From Nyssa sinensis (lineage: Eukaryota; Streptophyta; Magnoliopsida; Cornales; Nyssaceae): a DNA stretch of 64,000 nt. The notes below the pieces were generated by a model, which saw only the letters and a list, made by a program, of their open reading frames with translations, was not told where the DNA came from and made no database searches. Where the stretch lies: NCBI GenBank assembly GCA_008638375.1, contig CM018035.1, positions 21,682,307 through 21,746,306 on the forward strand. Direction: 5' to 3'. The position numbers and the translations under genes were made by a program. Below, piece after piece: positions 60,684 to 64,000 of the stretch (the first letter of the stretch is position 1; the number at the start of each line of letters is the position of its first letter).

Positions 60684-60900
60684 AAAAGCATATTTCTATT
60701 TAAAGGTGTTTTCAATAAGAGTACCTTTATATTTAAATGGATTTCACCGGATCACTGGTCCAAGCGGCCTACTCAACCGGTTCTAATAATTATGATCTAA
60801 AAGCATATTTCTATTTAAAGACGTTTTCGATAAAAGTACCTTTATATTTAAAGGGGTTTCATCGGTCCTTACTCAACCGATCTTGATAATTATGATCTAA
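60684..60900. repeat. Tandem duplication of about 105-115 bp
   Basis: Units 60684-60798 and 60799-60900 both run from AAAAGCATATTTCTATTTAAA through GTACCTTTATATTTAAA, a TTTCA(C/T)CGG step and ACTCAACCG, to AATTATGATCTAA. The second unit lacks about 13 bases. Confidence 0.85.
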
Positions 60901-61780
60901 AGTTTATTTGTAGTTCTGCAATATAATGCATGTTTCTTGTGAGTTAGTGGCATGATTTGGGTCCTTGAATTTTGGTGTACAATGGTTTTTAAATGTGATG
61001 ATAGAAAATTAGAGCTAAATGCTCCTGCCATCTTTCTAGATGTTGATATTTTTGTCTGGTCATTGTTTAGTCATGGAATTTCTGAATTCAATTCACTTTC
61101 TATTTTGTCTGAGGTTTTTAGATCAGGGTTGAGAATTTTCTAAACTCATTGGCAGTTATGATTTGTTAAAATGGTTCAAATCGTCGAAGACGATTACTCC
61201 CTAAAAAAGCATGTTTTGATAAGTCATATGCCCAAAAAGATGTAACTCCAGAAACAGGCGTTGGACAGTCCAAAAACTCGACCTAATCCATAATAAAGTT
61301 CTCAATCCATGTCGGACCCATATCCTCTATACTCGTATTTCTTTGTGGACTCTGTTTGGCACCTGAGAAAAATAGATCGCGAAAATCATATGCCCAAAAA
61401 GATCTAGACCCTTTGGTCATATATACAAACAACCATTGACTTTAACATATATTAGGAGTGAAATAACTCTGGCTACGTGTAAGAGGTTTTTTAACAACCC
61501 AACAACTTTTAAAAAATATTAACATTTTTGAGATGTTTTAAAAGTATTTAGAAAACTCATATTTATACAAAGAAAACGTAGGTTAAAAGTGCCTTTAAAT
61601 ATAGTGGTACTCTTGGTAAAAAGTGCATGTAAATAAAAATGTGCTCTTTTTTAGGGCGTCTTTAATTTTAATGTACTTTTGTTGAAACCATTTTCAATTT
61701 AATGCTATTCTTACTAAGAGTGCTTTTAATTTAAAGGCATAATAGAAGGTTTGAACTTAAAGTGTATTGACATTTAAATG
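60901..61780. other. Spacer upstream of the copia element
   Basis: No gene recognised. CATATGCCCAAAAAGAT occurs at about 61227 and 61387. 61560-61780 contains many TTTAAA/AAAGTGC words resembling those at 60480-60680. The base before the LTR may carry the target duplication AAATG (61776-61780), but the other end is outside the window. Confidence 0.45.
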
Positions 61781-61962
61781 TGTTGAATCACCGAGATTTT
61801 AGCCGCAAATCCCTGTAATTGGGATCCTTTCCTTTTTAGCTCCTTCCTATTTTAGGAATGTAAAGCTGTAAATTAGCAGTAGTTAGAAGATGTAAAGCCT
61901 ATATATATTTGTGGTTTGTGTTAACATAAAACTATGAATGAAAATACCTTTCATCATTAACA
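61781..61962 (+). repeat. 5' LTR of the copia element
   Basis: 182 bp, TGTTGAATCA...CATTAACA, with inverted ends of TGTTGA/TTAACA type. It has TATATATATTTG near 61901 and a TGAATGAAAATACC tail. Its right end is set by the primer site. Confidence 0.82.
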
Positions 61963-61976
61963 TTGTATCAGAGCCA
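61963..61976 (+). other. Primer-binding site of the copia element
   Basis: TTGTATCAGAGCCA directly follows the LTR. It differs by one base from TGGTATCAGAGC, the initiator methionine tRNA complement. Confidence 0.82.
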
Positions 61977-62194
61977 CGGTTCATGCTCTGCACCCTTCAT
62001 CGGAAGAAAGTCTCGAATAGAGCTTCTCTATTTTGAACAGAGTCTCAGACTCTGAAATCACCAATAGCAGATCAGAGATCATCATACCGTTATTCATTGC
62101 ACTGGATTGACCGATCATCACCGACCACCGTCTACTGCGCCGCTTCTCGTCTACTGCGGCGCAAGGTTGGAGCAAGAAGAAGACAAAGCGGCTG

Positions 62195-62484
62195 TGCGGT
62201 AGGAGAGAACAAAAAAAAAGAAAAGGGAGAAAGAGCAAGGTCCTTGTGGCTGAAGAGAAAACAAAAAGTCAAAGAAAAAGGCAAGCAAACGGCACAGTAG
62301 CAGAAGTAAGGGGAAAGAAGGAAAAAGAAAAGAAACAAGCAGCAGAAGCAAGGGAAAAGAAGAAAAAAGATAACCAAGCCGCTCTGGGAACGGAAGAAAG
62401 AGAAAAGAAAGAAAAGGAAGAGAACAGGGGCTGTGATTGCTGGACTTGAAGCTGCGGCTGGAAAAAAAAAAAAGGGGAAAAAAA
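62195..62484 (+). other. Purine-rich leader of the copia element
   Basis: A strongly AAG/GAA-biased stretch just before gag. Open frames here on both strands (Lys/Glu-rich on plus, Phe/Leu-rich on minus) are compositional artefacts. Confidence 0.65.
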
Positions 62485-64000
62485 ATGAGTGCATCTTCAG
62501 GACTCAAATCTGTTCCTGTAATTGTTCAGTCATAAAATGTGTTCAATGTAGGGATCACTCTTACAGGATCAAACTATGATGTGTGGTCTCAAATTATGGA
62601 GATGTACATTGCTGAAAGAGAGAAATTATCCTACATCCGTGGGAAGAAAGAGCCACCTGTAGAATCAGATGATGGTTATGACAAGTGGCAGGCTGCGAAT
62701 CAAAAAGTCAAGAGATGGTTATTAATGTCCATATCTCCAGACATCATGAAGCGTTATTTACGTTTATCTACTGCTCGTGACATTTGGAGTGCCCTAGCAA
62801 AAGCATTCTCTGATGACAGTGATGAATTGCAAGTTTTTTCCTTGAATCAAAGAGTCTTTGCTGCAAAACAAAATGGGAAACCACTCTCAGTCTATTATGG
62901 AGAGTTGACTGAAATATTCCAAGAACTTGATCATTGCGATAAAATCATCATGAAGCACCCTGACGATGTTCAAGCATACAGAAAGTCTATTAATCGACTC
63001 AGGGTACACATTTTTCTTGCAGGATTAGATGGCGATTTCGAACAAATTCGTGGAGAAATTCTACGAAGAAGTTCAATTCCTAATATCGAAGAATGTTACT
63101 CTATTGTTCGACGGGAGGCAATGCGTCGAACCACTCTAAACCCTGCAAATCCTGAAGCTTTCGCGTTAGTCACCAAGAATCGGTTCCTCTATACAAAGGC
63201 TGAAAATACCATGGAGAAGTCATCCTTCAAGTGCACCCACTGCCAGAAAACTGGGCATATGAAGAACAAATGTTTCGAGCTGGTGGGTTATCTAGACTGG
63301 TGGGATCACAATCACTCGAAGAAAAATCAAAGGTCCTTCCACTGCAGCAATTGTTACGACAAAAACTGAAGATGTAGTACCTAACCAAGCCTCAGCCCCA
63401 GTGATTCCTTCAAACAATGGTGGTAAGGCTTTCAATAATTCTACACATGTTTCGAATAGTACATGGATAATAGATTCTGGTGCCATAGATCACATAACAT
63501 TTGATTCTAAACAAGTCTCATCCCTTCAATCCTCCAATCACAAATTTGTCTCTACTGCCAATGGTGCTTCCACCCCAGTCATTGGGGAAGGATCTTTGAC
63601 CCTAACTGATACCTTAAATTTAGATTCTGTTTTAGTTGTTCCATCTTTAGATTATAATCTTTTGTCTGTTTCTCAAATAACAACTACCTTATCTTATGTT
63701 GTAATTTTTTGGCCTGATTTTTGTTTGTTTAAGGACATCCAAACCAGGAAGAGGATTGGTTATGGTATTAGGCGGGAGAAGCTATATTACTTGGACTTGC
63801 AATCACAAAGCCTTAACAATCTCCGACAAGCTTTGACAGTGGGAAGAGCTGAGAGGAACAAACAAGAAGCAGAAATCTGGTTATGGCATCGCCGTTTGGG
63901 GCATGCTTCATTTGGATATCTAAAAAAATTATTTCCCAGGTTATTTCTACAAGTTTATGTGTCTAGTTTCCAGTGTAATGTTTGTGAACTTGCAAAAAGT
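62485..64000 (+). pseudogene. Copia gag-pol: gag, zinc knuckle, protease, pre-integrase (partial)
   Basis: The natural start is probably ATG at 62485 (MSASSGLK), but TAA at 62533-62535 interrupts it after 16 codons. From there to 63369 the frame encodes the copia gag (GSNYDVWSQIMEMYI, KVKRWLLMS, TARDIWSALAKAFSD, VYYGELTEIFQELD, HIFLAGLDGDFEQIRGEIL) and a CCHC knuckle (CTHCQKTGHMKNKC). Near 63330-63340 the frame shifts by one base; frame 2 then continues with STWIIDSGAIDHIT (protease active site near 63470) and IWLWHRRLGHASFGYLKKLF (GAG-pre-integrase motif near 63880), open to the window end. Two lesions only, so the copy is recent or one lesion is a sequencing error. Confidence 0.9.

Larger units (their letters stand above)
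61781..64000 (+). mobile_element. Ty1/copia element, 5' part
   Basis: A short LTR, primer site, purine-rich leader and gag-pol in copia order (gag, protease, pre-integrase) read on plus and leave the window before integrase. The short LTR is a trait of several copia lineages, but the lineage is not settled from this part. Coding damage is light, so it is probably the youngest coding element here. Confidence 0.9.

Noticed and set aside
62132..62507. Phe/Leu/Ser-rich open frames on minus near the copia leader
   Set aside because: Mirror image of an AAG/GAA-rich leader; composition alone keeps the frame open.

Overview
The window is plant nuclear DNA made almost entirely of LTR retrotransposons. 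I see one small intron-containing host gene candidate (57834-58731, minus). The organism is probably an angiosperm with a TE-rich genome: chromoviral (Tekay/Del-type) and Tat-type Ty3/gypsy elements, Ty1/copia elements with a tRNA-iMet-type primer site, GT-AG splicing, no operons. I cannot name the species.

Layout. 1-1366: AT-rich non-coding DNA with a 76-bp palindrome. 1367-34218: a minus-strand Tekay/Del-type chromovirus in the unusual order LTR-internal-LTR-internal-LTR, with only one pair of 5-bp target-site duplications (GAAAC) at the outer ends. The LTRs are about 3.0 kb each. Each internal region is about 5.4 kb once nested insertions are subtracted. Both internal regions carry the same nested solo LTR at the same base and share two nonsense mutations, so the tandem arose from an element that was already dead. 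Two further solo LTRs (12750-16452, 22230-25706) entered later, one per half. 34224-36253: AT-rich spacer with a weak copia LTR/primer-site remnant. 36259-54405: a decayed minus-strand Tat-type element (460-bp LTRs, ACTCA target duplication) broken by two solo LTRs, one of which (43059-51175) holds another (44899-48386). 54411-57830: spacer with an AGTCGACT-rich block and a probable Sirevirus-like LTR end. 57834-58731: two-exon gene for a 147-aa protein with a mitochondrial-type presequence. 58732-61780: AT-rich spacer with microsatellites, tandem duplications and perfect hairpins. 61781-64000: 5' part of a comparatively young plus-strand Ty1/copia element running off the window.

The coding regions are mobile-element genes: gag (capsid/nucleocapsid) and pol (protease, reverse transcriptase, RNase H, integrase, with a chromodomain in the Tekay element). 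All visible copies carry inactivating changes. Insertion order can be read from nesting: the Tekay element, then the solo LTR in its gag, then tandem duplication, then the two later solo LTRs; and the Tat element, then its solo LTRs, then the LTR inside one of them. No CRISPR, rRNA or intact canonical tRNA gene was seen. The most unusual signals are the three-LTR tandem, tRNA-like modules with Pol III boxes lying antisense inside several LTRs, and a set of co-varying hairpins inside one solo LTR.
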